From Candidatus Accumulibacter sp. ACC003 (GTDB lineage Bacteria; Pseudomonadota; Gammaproteobacteria; Burkholderiales; Rhodocyclaceae): DNA of 64,000 bases. The translations under genes were made by a program, and so were the position numbers. The notes below the pieces were generated by a model. It saw nothing but the letters and a program-made list of their open reading frames with translations, made no database searches and was not told the origin of the DNA. Below, one piece after another: positions 56,701 through 64,000 of this stretch (position 1 is its first letter; each line of letters begins with the position of its first letter). Where the stretch lies: the NCBI RefSeq assembly GCF_907163085.1, contig NZ_CAJQTX010000011.1:248001-312000 (forward strand), read 5' to 3'.

Positions 56701-59700
56701 CCGTCGATGTCGATGCTCAGCCAACGGTGTTGATCGTCACCGCGACCGCCCTGGTCGGGGCTGATACGCGTGATCGACAGGGGCAGCAGGTCGGCGCGCA
56801 GCGTCACCGGCGAATGGGTCGCGCCTTGGCGCGAGCGAACGAGAAGGTAGTAGTCGCCGGCCTGCGTGTTCGGCAACCACACTTCCTGGTCGGCCGACAG
56901 CGGCCGGTCGTAGGCGGCGTCGAAAGCGTAGCCGCTGGCGACGTCGCCGTAGCGCAGATAGAGTTCATTGGCGGCGTTACTGCCGTTGCTGCCATCATCG
57001 CCAGCGCCGTCGTGCGTCAGGCTGACGCGCAGCGTCTCGCCAGCGGCGACGGCGATCTTGTAGAGCCGCTCTTGCCCCGGGCTGAGGGTAGTGTGCAGCG
57101 GCGCACCGATGGCCATGGTCGGGACGCTGACCTGCAGCGTCGCGCCCGAGGCGCTGCGGTTGTTGGCCTCGCCAGGGGCGACGATGAGGCCGTTGCTGGT
57201 GTAGGTGATGGTGCCTTCGAAGACTTCGTTGTACAGGTCGGGCCGGACGATGACCCGCCAGCTGCCCTCGTGCAGCGGCGGCAGCGAAGCGTTCAAGTGG
57301 CCGTCGTAGCTGGCGTTGGCGCCGAGGCCGCCGACGCCAGCGAGGTGATCGACCTTGCCGAGCAGGACGTCGCCGAGGTCCCACTGGTTGTCAGCGGAGA
57401 GATAGAGCGCGTCGGTCCAGCGGCCCTGCGCCGGGTTGCTCGAGACATTGCTGATCGTGTAGTCGATGCGGATGGCGTCGCCGACGCTGGCGCTGGCGGG
57501 CAGCAAGACCTGGCTGACGACCAGGTCGGCGGGCGGCGGAATCTCGATCAGCAGCGGTTGCGGCGCGGCGCTGGCGTTGTTCTGCTCGCGGCCGAATTCA
57601 CGCACCTGGCCGTATTCGCCGCTGCCCCAGGCGTACGCCGGGTCGCTGACGACGAAGACGTAGTACGCGCCGGCGAGCTGTGCTGGCGCGCTGACGCTGA
57701 GGCTGGCGTCGTAGCTGCCGCCGGCGAGCAGGCCGCCACGATGTTCGACGTAGCCCAGATAGATGTCCTGCTTGAGGTCCAGGAAGCGGTCGCGCGACAG
57801 GTAGAGCAGGTCTTGCCAGCGACCCTGATCACCGGGCGTGTCGCCGCCGGCGTTGACCACGCGGTAGCTGACGGTGAACGGCTGCCCGGCAAGCGCCGAG
57901 TCGGGGGCGATCACCTCGGCGACCTGCAGGTCGGGCGGCGTCGCCAGGCTGATCGCCAGCGGCGCCGCGGCGAGATTGTTGCCTTCGTCGGCGAATTCGA
58001 GAACCGAGCCGGCGAGGTCGCCATAGCGCGCCAGCGTCGGCAGGCCGTCACGGATGCCGCTGCGTTCATTGGTCGCCGGATTGGCGAAGACGACGGTGTC
58101 GGTCTTGACCAGAATATGGAAGTCGCCGCTGATCGATTCGGGCAGCGTGATGGTCGCCGACGCGCTATACGACTCGCCTGGCTTGAGCGATTGCCGCTGG
58201 CCGTCTTGCTGAATCTGGATGGCATGCGTCTTCAGCAGGTAATCGCCGTAGTCGAGCGACGCGTCGCGCGAGAGGTAGATGCCGTCGGTCCACTGGCTGT
58301 TGCGCGTTTCCCGGCTGCCACGATTGCTGACGCGCCAGCTGACCGTCAGCGACTGTCCGGACCACGCCGCGGCTTCGGAAATGACGACTTCGTCGATCTG
58401 CAGATCGGGCTCACGGTAGCTGACGCTGAGCGCTGCGCGGCTGATGTTGTTGTCGTTGCGGGCGCCTTCGAAGACGCTTCCCGGCTGGCCGTTGCTGCCG
58501 GCGTACCAGGCGGTGGCACCGTTCTGGTCGCCGCCCGGCCACAGTTCCTGGCGAGCGCGGCGCATTTGCGGGTCGCCGCTGTCGCGTTCGGCGTCGGTGA
58601 TCACGTAGACGTAATACGGACCGTCGGCGCCAACCGGTAAGCGCAGCCTGGTCGAAGTCGTGTAGCTGGCGTTGGCGGCGAGACCGCCGACGTTGGCGTG
58701 CGTGACGCTGCCGAGCGCGATCGCGCGTTCGGCGATGAAGGCCGCGTCGCGGCTGAGGTAGATGCTGTCGACCCAACTGCGCGTACCGGCCCAGACGGCG
58801 GCGCCGAAATTTTTGACGGTCCAGCTGAGAGTCGTTTCCTCGCCCGAGAAATTATTGGCCTCGGTGCTGATTGCGGTGACCTGCAGGTCGGCGGCGGACG
58901 CGCTCACCAGCGACGCGCTGCTGCGCGCGTTGTTGCTTTCGTTGCTTTCGCTGACGCGTGCCTGCGCGTCGCTGCGGACGATCAGGTAATTGCCGCTGAC
59001 CGACGGCGCGAGTTGCAGCGTCTGGCTGACCGAGTAGCGCTCGCCGAAACCGAGCGTTCGGGTCTGGCCGAAGTCGGCGATGTGCCAGAGCGTGTGGGCG
59101 CTGTTCCAGTCGGCGCTGTCGGCGAGATAGACCGAATCGGTCCAGCTGCCGGTGAAGGCGTCGCCGCGGTTCTCAACGCTGTAGCTGAAGCTGTAGCCGC
59201 CGCCGTCGCCAGCATCGGCGCTCGCCTGCGGGACGAGCTCGCTGACCAGCAGGTCGGGCGGCGTGACGCCGAGGACGCTGATCGGCCGCGCCCGGTAGTT
59301 GTTGTTGTCGACCTGGTTCGGGTCGTCAGGATTGACCTGCGTCGCCAGCGTGTCTTCGAGGATGAGGTCGTAGGTGTCGCTCCAGACGGTGACGAAGTAC
59401 TCGCCCGAACGCAGCGTGTCGGGGAGGACGACGCGGGCGTCGCCGAGGTAGCTGTCGCCGACGGCGAGGTGGCCGACGTGGGTGAAGGAGCCGAGAACGA
59501 TATCGCCCTTGTAGGCGCCGGGTCGCCGCCGGTCGCGCGCCAGCCAGATGGTATCGGTCCAGCTGTTGAGCGCTGCCGACTCGCCGCGCGTCGTCTGGCT
59601 GCCGTTGTTGGCGACGCGATAGCGGACGTCGATGCGGGCGCCGTGCACGCCCTGGTCGGGGGCGACGACGTCGCTGACGACGAGGTCGGCAAAGGGCAGC

Positions 59701-62700
59701 GGGTCTACGGTGAAACGCGTCGCGCGCGCGTTGTTCGCTTCGTTCGGATACTCGTCGACGCGCTGCTGGCCGTCGGCGACGACGATCAGGTAGGCGTCGC
59801 CGCGCATGCGCAGCGGGATGTCGAAGGGCGCGCTCTCGCCGGCGTAGCTTTCGCCGGGCGCCAGCGCGCTGGCGTTGGCGATCTCGCCGAGCAGGCGGTC
59901 GTCGGCGCTGAGCGTGGCGTCCAGCGACAGGTAGACCTGGTCGGTCCAGCGGCCGCTGGCGATGGCCGCGCCGAGGTTGCTGATGGTGTAGCGGATGGCG
60001 GTGGCGGTGCCGGCGCCGACGTGCTCGGCGACGGTGGCGCTGGTGACGCGCAGGTCGGGGCGATCGTTGAGGGCGATGGCGGTCGTCGTCGCGGCGAGCA
60101 GCGTGTTGTTGGTCCGCGCCGCGCCGTGCTCGTAGATCTGCTCGCCGCCGTTGCCGAGCATGGCGTTGCTGATCACCTTGAGCCGGTAGAGGCCTTCGAT
60201 TTTCGGCGGCAGACGCAACTGCTCGGTGCGCGTGTAGCGCGTGCCGGCGGCCAGGCTGCGATCGTTGCTGAAGCTACCGAGGGCGATGGCGCTGGCGTTG
60301 CCGCTGGCGGCTTGCAGCCAGACGCTGTCGACCCACACGCCGACGGCGTCGGCGTCGCCCTGGTTGACGACAGTCCACGAGACGTCGATCAGCGCGCCTT
60401 CTTGGGCGCTGGCCGGCGCGGCTATGGCCTCGACCAGCAGGTCGGGCGAGCGCGAGAGCGCTACCGGCAGCGCCAGCGAGTGGCCACTGTTGTTGGTGGT
60501 ATAGACGAACTCGAAGGGGCCACCGGTGCGCACGTTGAGATAGTGCGTGCCGCTGATTCCCGCCGGCAGTGTCACCTCGATGCGGCGAGCGTAGCGGTCG
60601 CCGACGGCCAGCTGGCCGAGGTGACGCGCCGCGGCGAACTGCGCGACGACGCCGCTGCCGTCGGCGTTGCGGCTCAGCCAGACTTCGTCCGACCACTCGC
60701 TGGTGTTGGTGCTGCCGATCCCCTGATTGACGACTTCCCAGCTCAGCGTCAAGGGCCGACCACTCGCCGGCTCGCCGTCGACGGTCAGCGCCGCGACCTG
60801 CAGGTCGGCGTAGGCGACGGGCATGACGTCGACGCTGTGCGGCAGGCGCGCGACGTTGTTGAGCTCCGAGTGGTTCTCGAAAACTTCGCCGCGCGCGTCG
60901 CTGACGACGAACAGCTGCCAGCGCTCGCTGCTGCGCGCGGCGAGAACGATCTGCTCGGCGCGGCTGTACGACTCGCCGGCCGCCAGCGCGCCGTCGTGCC
61001 GGTACTCGCCGACGATGCGGTCGTCGGCGTTGCCGATGACGTCGTCGCGCGAGAGCACGACGCGATCGACCCAGCTGGAGAACTGGCCAGCGCCGTTGCC
61101 CTGGTTGCTGACGGTCCAGGCGACGGCCAGCGTCGCCGGGTCGGCGATCAGCAGCGACGGCGCGCTGAGCTCGCTGACCGCCAGGTCGGCGTAGGGCGCG
61201 AGGGCTATCGCCAGCGGCGCGAGCGCGCGATTGTTGCTGCGCTGGCGGTCATCGAGCGCGTTGCCGCCGTCGCTGACGACGATCAGTTGGTAGTCGCCGG
61301 CGTAGTCGAGCGGGATCGCCACCTCGGCGCTGGCGGCGTAGCTGGCGCCGGTCGGCAGCGGACCCATGTGCGCGACCTCGGCGAACTTTTGCGAGACGCC
61401 GGCACGCGCCAGGAATACCTGGTCGGTCCAGCTGCCGAGCGCGACGCCGCCGTCGTTGCGCACCTGCCATTCGATCTGCAGCGTCGTTCCCGACAAGCTG
61501 CTCGCCGCCGCATTGAGCGTCGCCAGCGTCAGGTCGATGCGCGCGACGCTCAGCGCGTCGGCAGCGTACGCCTGGTTGTTGTCTTCGCCCTTGCGCTCGT
61601 AGAGCTTGTCGTCGGCATCGGCCTTGACCAGCCAGCGCCATTGGCCCTCGGGCAGCGACGCCGGCAGATTGAAGCTGGCGCTACGGCTGACGCTGCTGCC
61701 GGCGGCGAGCGGCGCGGTGTTGAAGACGCTGGCGACTTCGCGGCGCACGCCTGCGTCGTCCTCGAGATAGATGCGGTCGTACCAGGCGCCGGCGGTCGGC
61801 GCCGCACCGCTATTGTGCAGCGTGTAGCTGACGCTGGTCGCATCGCCCGGGCGCAGCGCGCTGGCTCCGAGAACGTCGCTGACGCGCAGGTCGGGAGTTG
61901 GCGTCAATTCGATGTGCAGCGGCGCCGCGCTGGCGCCGCTGTTGTTGGTCGTCAGCGCGCCCTCGTTGACGCGGCGATTGCTGTTGGTCTCGACGAGGAC
62001 GTAGTAGTCGCCGGCGATGTCGCGCGGCAGCGTCAGCGTCGCTTCGCGGTCGTACGCCTGGCCGGGCGCCAGCGCGCCGGCGTGCGCCAGCGAGCCGGCG
62101 AGGAGCAGATCGTCGGCGCTCACGGTGGCGTCCGACGAGAGCACGACACGGTCGTTCCACTGCGCCTGCATGGTCGTCGCGTTGCCGACGTCGCGCACCT
62201 CCCAGCTGATCGATACCTCGTCGCCGCTGCGCGCGCTGGCGGGTGCGTTGACGGCGGTCACCGCCAGATCGACGATCGGCGCCAATAGCTCGACCGGCAA
62301 GGCGCTGCTGAAATTGTCGCTGCCGGGGTCGGGCTCGGCTTCGGCGCCGCTGTCGGTGCGCACGCCGAGCGTGTAAGGCCCGGCGCCACGCAGCGGCATC
62401 TTGACCGACAGCTCTTGCGTGTAGCTTTCGTTGACGGCCAGGCCGCCGAGGTGGCGGAAGCTACCGATCACGACGTCGTCGGAATTGCCGAGAACCGCGT
62501 CCTTGCTGAACAGCAGCTGATCGCTCCAGGCGCCGCTGGCGTCTACCGCGCCGCGGTTGGCGACGCGCCAGCTGATCGTCGTCCACTCGCCGCCGACGGC
62601 GGTCGGCGACGTGTTCGCGGCCTCGACGCGCAGGTCGGGATACGCCTTGCTCGCCGAGTCGACTTCGACGCTGGCGCTGTTGTTGCTCTCGGCGTCGTTG

Positions 62701-64000
62701 TCGGCGTTGGTCTCGAAAACGGTGCCGACGCCAGCGCGGTTCTGGTCGGTGCTGACGCGAATCTCGATCCGGCCGCTACCCTTGTTGCCCTCGGGCAGCG
62801 TCAGGCTGAAGCGGCGCTGGCGTTGCTCGCCGGGCTGCAAGGCGCCGCCCGGGACGTCGCCAATGGCCAGCAGCGGGTCGAACGCCAGGTCGCTATCGAG
62901 CAGGATCTGGTCGGTATCGACGTTGCGGACGCGGATCCGCTCGATGAACAGCGCGTCGGTGGCACTGCCGCCGTCGTTCAGGGTCTCCCAGAAAATGTTC
63001 AACGCGCCGCCAGCGTGCAAGTCCGCCAAATCAGACGCTTCGGCGTGCAGGTTTCGCACGCGCAGGTCGGGACCGGTGACGCGCAAGACTTCGGCGCTGT
63101 TGTTGTTTTCGGCGGTGCCCGCCGGGTTGGCTTCGGCGACCTGCGCGTCGGCGTCGACGACGAGCCGCAGTGCGAAGCGGCCGGCGGCGTCAAGTCCCCG
63201 CGGCCAGAAAAACTCTGCACTGCCGGCACGGCTGGCGCCAGCAGCGAGCGGTGCGCTGCGGCTGAGCTCGACGCTGGCGACGAGCTTGCCGGTGTCGAGT
63301 TGCTGCAGTTCGAGGCGTTCGCGCCACGCGTCTTCGAGCGGCCGGGTACCGGCGTTGCGCGTTAGCCAGCTGGCGGTAACGCGCTGGCCGGGCTGCAAGG
63401 GACCGTCGGGAGTCAGCGTCAGCGCGTCGATCTGCAGGTCGACGTAGGGCGCCAGCGAAACGCTCAATGGCGCGGCCAGGCTATTGTTGCCGCGGCTGCG
63501 GTCGGCGAGGACGGCGTCGGCGTCGGTGACGACGAGCAGTTCGTAGGCGCCGACGAAGTCGAGCGGAATCAGCACGTCGGCGCTCGCACCATAGCTTGCG
63601 CCAGCGGCCAGCGGACCGCTGCGCGAGACCTCGGCCAACTGCCGCTCGACGCCATCGCGGATCACAAAGACGCGGTCCAGCCAGCTGTGCGCTTCCACGA
63701 CGCCGCCATTGCGCACGCTCCATTCGACGTGCAGCGTCGAGCCCGATTCGACGCTGTTGGCAAAGTCGAGGCTGCTGACGCCGAGGTCGCTGCGGCCAAC
63801 AACGACTGGCGCCGCGGATGCAGCATGGTTGTTGGCGGCTGTCGACTCGGCAATGGCGTCGTCGGCGTCGACGATCACCAACCAGCTGAACTGCCCTTCG
63901 GCGACGCCGACGGGCAGGGTAAATGCGACGTGCCGCGCTACCGTCGAGGCGACCGCCAGCGGCTCTGAAGCGACTACGCTCGCGACTTCGAGCAATCCGC
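50349..64000 (-). CDS. Giant CARDB-repeat surface protein, upstream part (partial at the window edge)
   Basis: The frame runs off the right edge; the first in-window start-like codon (63995, TTG) is internal. Domains from the N-terminal side: 17 complete CARDB units plus one partial unit (64000 to about 57121), a PPC-like domain (about 57105-56775), a TIG/IPT-like domain (about 56775-56500), an unassigned, partly helical region (about 56500-55100), an FN3/Ig-like domain (about 54650-54340), an NHL-like beta-propeller (about 54060-53240), a Big5-like domain (FDQPMWLG, about 53230-52850) and about five putative Ig domains (52470-50720). The last roughly 120 codons (50719-50349) are non-homologous tail sequence reading into the anomalous island. 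No catalytic domain is evident in this half. Probably an extracellular matrix or adhesion protein; the signal peptide, if any, lies outside the window. Confidence 0.8.
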   Translation of the reverse strand, partial: GLLEVASVVASEPLAVASTVARHVAFTLPVGVAEGQFSWLVIVDADDAIAESTAANNHAASAAPVVVGRSDLGVSSLDFANSVESGSTLHVEWSVRNGGVVEAHSWLDRVFVIRDGVERQLAEVSRSGPLAAGASYGASADVLIPLDFVGAYELLVVTDADAVLADRSRGNNSLAAPLSVSLAPYVDLQIDALTLTPDGPLQPGQRVTASWLTRNAGTRPLEDAWRERLELQQLDTGKLVASVELSRSAPLAAGASRAGSAEFFWPRGLDAAGRFALRLVVDADAQVAEANPAGTAENNNSAEVLRVTGPDLRVRNLHAEASDLADLHAGGALNIFWETLNDGGSATDALFIERIRVRNVDTDQILLDSDLAFDPLLAIGDVPGGALQPGEQRQRRFSLTLPEGNKGSGRIEIRVSTDQNRAGVGTVFETNADNDAESNNSASVEVDSASKAYPDLRVEAANTSPTAVGGEWTTISWRVANRGAVDASGAWSDQLLFSKDAVLGNSDDVVIGSFRHLGGLAVNESYTQELSVKMPLRGAGPYTLGVRTDSGAEAEPDPGSDNFSSALPVELLAPIVDLAVTAVNAPASARSGDEVSISWEVRDVGNATTMQAQWNDRVVLSSDATVSADDLLLAGSLAHAGALAPGQAYDREATLTLPRDIAGDYYVLVETNSNRRVNEGALTTNNSGASAAPLHIELTPTPDLRVSDVLGASALRPGDATSVSYTLHNSGAAPTAGAWYDRIYLEDDAGVRREVASVFNTAPLAAGSSVSRSASFNLPASLPEGQWRWLVKADADDKLYERKGEDNNQAYAADALSVARIDLTLATLNAAASSLSGTTLQIEWQVRNDGGVALGSWTDQVFLARAGVSQKFAEVAHMGPLPTGASYAASAEVAIPLDYAGDYQLIVVSDGGNALDDRQRSNNRALAPLAIALAPYADLAVSELSAPSLLIADPATLAVAWTVSNQGNGAGQFSSWVDRVVLSRDDVIGNADDRIVGEYRHDGALAAGESYSRAEQIVLAARSSERWQLFVVSDARGEVFENHSELNNVARLPHSVDVMPVAYADLQVAALTVDGEPASGRPLTLSWEVVNQGIGSTNTSEWSDEVWLSRNADGSGVVAQFAAARHLGQLAVGDRYARRIEVTLPAGISGTHYLNVRTGGPFEFVYTTNNSGHSLALPVALSRSPDLLVEAIAAPASAQEGALIDVSWTVVNQGDADAVGVWVDSVWLQAASGNASAIALGSFSNDRSLAAGTRYTRTEQLRLPPKIEGLYRLKVISNAMLGNGGEQIYEHGAARTNNTLLAATTTAIALNDRPDLRVTSATVAEHVGAGTATAIRYTISNLGAAIASGRWTDQVYLSLDATLSADDRLLGEIANASALAPGESYAGESAPFDIPLRMRGDAYLIVVADGQQRVDEYPNEANNARATRFTVDPLPFADLVVSDVVAPDQGVHGARIDVRYRVANNGSQTTRGESAALNSWTDTIWLARDRRRPGAYKGDIVLGSFTHVGHLAVGDSYLGDARVVLPDTLRSGEYFVTVWSDTYDLILEDTLATQVNPDDPNQVDNNNYRARPISVLGVTPPDLLVSELVPQASADAGDGGGYSFSYSVENRGDAFTGSWTDSVYLADSADWNSAHTLWHIADFGQTRTLGFGERYSVSQTLQLAPSVSGNYLIVRSDAQARVSESNESNNARSSASLVSASAADLQVTAISTEANNFSGEETTLSWTVKNFGAAVWAGTRSWVDSIYLSRDAAFIAERAIALGSVTHANVGGLAANASYTTSTRLRLPVGADGPYYVYVITDAERDSGDPQMRRARQELWPGGDQNGATAWYAGSNGQPGSVFEGARNDNNISRAALSVSYREPDLQIDEVVISEAAAWSGQSLTVSWRVSNRGSRETRNSQWTDGIYLSRDASLDYGDYLLKTHAIQIQQDGQRQSLKPGESYSASATITLPESISGDFHILVKTDTVVFANPATNERSGIRDGLPTLARYGDLAGSVLEFADEGNNLAAAPLAISLATPPDLQVAEVIAPDSALAGQPFTVSYRVVNAGGDTPGDQGRWQDLLYLSRDRFLDLKQDIYLGYVEHRGGLLAGGSYDASLSVSAPAQLAGAYYVFVVSDPAYAWGSGEYGQVREFGREQNNASAAPQPLLIEIPPPADLVVSQVLLPASASVGDAIRIDYTISNVSSNPAQGRWTDALYLSADNQWDLGDVLLGKVDHLAGVGGLGANASYDGHLNASLPPLHEGSWRVIVRPDLYNEVFEGTITYTSNGLIVAPGEANNRSASGATLQVSVPTMAIGAPLHTTLSPGQERLYKIAVAAGETLRVSLTHDGAGDDGSNGSNAANELYLRYGDVASGYAFDAAYDRPLSADQEVWLPNTQAGDYYLLVRSRQGATHSPVTLRADLLPLSITRISPDQGGRGDDQHRWLSIDIDGAHFKPGALVKLSKPGVAEAEPERWQVLDATRIRAVFDLRNLPLGLYDLSVINPDGQRVTEAQRFLVERGVEADVTIGIGGPRSLIPGENGLYSVSLQSLSNVDTPYVRFDLGVPELGYSAELLNGLALPYLVVGGNVAGQPDGATLDSAGNTQTYGPTPTSGTARADVPWASLDAALNTAGVTLLPGYALDLAAGGYVGMSFTVQTYPGLAEWQAWDFDGLRGKLYALHPEWQELGLLDGGPEDLDRIANGLAKKFMSRVPQEHLLDIEALAMPFRFNLAGAATPLTRDEFIAEQIAHAARLRTAILADTTAPASLAALAADLGQWLAGWLAALESAGYLRPLDEAPPIRANAKMISLSSTLASGILLAHGGETYRSQGDLLGFFATVQKWYGDSAARAGDPLATTAPIDYLEIRQALAGYVEIPVPVLANPADYDQHATQATHFINFNVFAGGISELEYLRHIGVLDADFKPLPGQALDLTRYLQQAASESTTAATGSAALLSVQGPQAALGEDGQATVPAATPLPYTINFSNPGETPVGQLRLLGQLDAGLDARSFRLGDLQIGDIKVHLPAARGSFQGDFDFTASKGFVLRVSAGVDVSTRIATWLLQAIDPQTGELLRDATRGLLTGSAGQASAELRRGFVSYTVIAADDALSGVDIAASARLILDQAPPIDSDSTLVRLDASAPRTTLAVTALGDNTDGAPTFDLRWQADDRDSLGGVGSGVKSVTLYVAEDGGDFRIWQRQVDPTVAQAIFVGDAGSNKHYEFLAVAIDRAGNREAASLARAVLPDDGARQEILDTLGVNQSLLPTTETPQAPADRVYPANALFADASRQLPGLVASVQASDFRSVLAPFSLRGFAAGYAASDADIGAQALLEMPDHSFMFSAGSERKQVFHVGHDGGQVGGQGGSGVGNGFASATPLFTLAAPITDMALDRLGQLWVLSGAELLQVDAASGTIIAAHQGPGGEPLTHALAIDPGNGEIYVSSGQGIDVFDPTAELASRAWRHFSNQRVGDLAFAPDGRLWGVKWTGSEIVGAQLHASSEIISFALEGRYAGRAELEFKLAGEIDSIAFGANATPLAGLLFASSTLRQRARTSDIEATPQQSPLWMIELASRQTLQLAEGGTRGESVVATADGRILVAQTTRIDEIARYRAPQVKAVTIADGALLALPINQIGVVFDQPMWLGAQASAAAGERHDALDAHSVLNPVNFTLTALGDNAGAQLAPQAIRWDAATYTAWLAVDGLAAGEYQLTIANTLQSSSEIPLPASYSSRFTALLDMSSELQLEFTNTRANRATGEITYDVSVTNVGSDEIRGPLLLLLDPGQYFADLIADAQRGDAAQAELWTIDLSAALQALGGKLAGGATIAGQTVRLTPGSELARRAGLAELVKGNVGHGVYALPQENAPPILRIAEVFGDAFVDAFDKPFDDAELPLATVGEVWTATVEAVDSDGERFWWQLVEAPVGVTLTPAATIESAEDGQHAQATLAWTPTASADADSRVVVRVQDSRGGAALRRFRLLVIGGQHAPVIDPIADHTLAEGETLSLPLLAADADGDALTLSIRKLPPGASFDAASGVLSWTPGFDQAGIWDGITVIASDGTHTASESFTITVDQGYAPPTLAALAVQQLREGDSWSLQLVAGVAGSAAGSMQPDGTTLSIEYGARWLPGGATLDAETGWFAWTPAFDQHGSYRVPVIVVAKWTTLGGETKRTSLSRDIVLEVANANGAPFFHTAETWHVLEGQPLRINVFAFDPDHPEFAASIRPRADAEAIGAEGRAPTLDYQLDGLPAGASFDAETLEILWTPGYTQAGSYRLELTASDDGDGSATPATSQLPLSIVVSNANRAPQIASLGKALVDAGEIVEIPFSVSDDDGNPLAVTISGLPRFATWTQTTDSDSLAGRVDGRIHFAPGAGDRGDYTITVSASDDGDGDATQVLGTARSFIVGVRSVSEAPQITAPRQVVALVGEPLSVALVARDLDQDPLTWRAGALGGVAAPAVRARDVGPAGVGRAHRMSHTRHPSQPPSVQLERNRTQTPDPHHQGLTTGSPLLPRSRPGNPSRSPAVASSRPPRSTSACLASVRIPVACGNGQPLADTRGRRHHRVTPASKKRI
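50720..52470 (-). repeat. Tandem putative Ig (He_PIG-like) domains
   Basis: About five successive domains with the pattern D-x-D-x-D-x-L, L-P-x-G-A-[ST]-[FL]-[DN], T-G-x-[LF]-x-W-T-P and G-x-Y-x-[LIV]-x-[LIV]-x-[AV]-x-D-[DG]. The last unit is cut off at about 50719, and a matching half-unit opens the coding on the far side of the island at about 49300. Confidence 0.7.
57121..64000 (-). repeat. Array of 18 CARDB-type repeats (one partial)
   Basis: Units of roughly 105-165 residues. Each begins with a [PA]DLxV strand, contains W-x-D-x-[IV]-[WYF]-L in the middle and G-x-Y-x-[LFI]-x-V-x-[ST]-D near the end, and closes with NN followed by a short linker. This is the pattern of CARDB, the cell-adhesion-related domain found in bacteria. 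Units differ clearly from one another, so the array is old, except for one closely related block duplication. Confidence 0.85.
61200..61740 (-). repeat. Copy A of a two-unit CARDB block (matches about 63445-63995)
   Basis: CARDB units 7-8 here are more similar to units 1-2 at about 63445-63995 than to their neighbours. Shared features include LPEGQWRWLVKADAD versus VAEGQFSWLVIVDAD, MGPLPTGASYAASAEVAIPL versus SGPLAAGASYGASADVLIPL, and LAPYADLAV versus LAPYVDLQI. Similarity is also clear at the DNA level. This implies duplication of a block spanning about six repeats. Confidence 0.65.

Noticed and set aside
58698-62288. 1,196-codon plus-strand open frame opposite the CARDB array
   Set aside because: It is the antisense shadow of a GC-rich repeat gene; its translation is Arg/Gly/Val/Asp-rich with no domain, while the minus frame shows clear CARDB units.

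Overview
The window looks like a chromosomal segment of a high-GC betaproteobacterium, probably Rhodocyclales and possibly of the Accumulibacter type. The basis is the TCA gene order (mdh, divergent gntR, sdhCDAB-sdhE, gltA, sucA-sucB-lpd), the Liv transporter, and very large CARDB/cadherin-like proteins. The genus is an inference from gene content only.

Bases 1-11640 hold an accessory region around a complete branched-chain amino-acid-type (Liv) ABC transporter operon. An RluA-like pseudouridine synthase lies left of it. A Tn5/IS50-type IS (843-3546) sits 4 bases from the most likely rluA start codon and is itself split by an ISAs1-type IS (1367-2650). Both insertions have perfect target duplications, and the outer transposase reads through in frame when the inner IS is removed. 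Right of the transporter is a two-gene unit in which a DUF4338/DruA-like protein overlaps a DDE transposase by ATGA.

Bases 11767-19144 hold housekeeping and metabolic genes: a dienoyl-CoA isomerase-like crotonase, an AEC-family transporter, folE, a nitronate monooxygenase-like flavoprotein, rlmJ, a MazG-like pyrophosphohydrolase, a CitE-like lyase and malate dehydrogenase. Bases 19415-30904 hold the TCA cluster under a GntR/UTRA regulator, with a terminator between gltA and sucA and a long hairpin between sucB and lpd. Bases 31070-35265 hold an MBL-fold hydrolase, a metzincin protease with a PPC-like tail, an alpha/beta hydrolase and a 3-oxoadipyl-CoA-type thiolase.

Bases 36063-64000, all on the minus strand, are occupied by giant modular surface-protein coding sequence whose 5' end lies outside the window. 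The upstream half has 17 complete CARDB units plus one cut by the window edge, then PPC-like, TIG-like, beta-propeller and putative-Ig domains. The downstream half has Ig, YD/RHS-like, dockerin-like, Big2-like and propeller segments, a peptidoglycan-binding plus GH19-like muralytic module in a visibly AT-richer insert, a matrixin-like protease, cadherin-like repeats, a jelly-roll-like segment and a DUF4114-like domain. The two halves are in the same reading frame. About 1.4 kb of non-coding, compositionally odd sequence (49311-50719) separates them and breaks a putative Ig domain on each side. This suggests one gene of roughly 8,800 codons or more, disrupted either by an insertion or by an assembly artefact.
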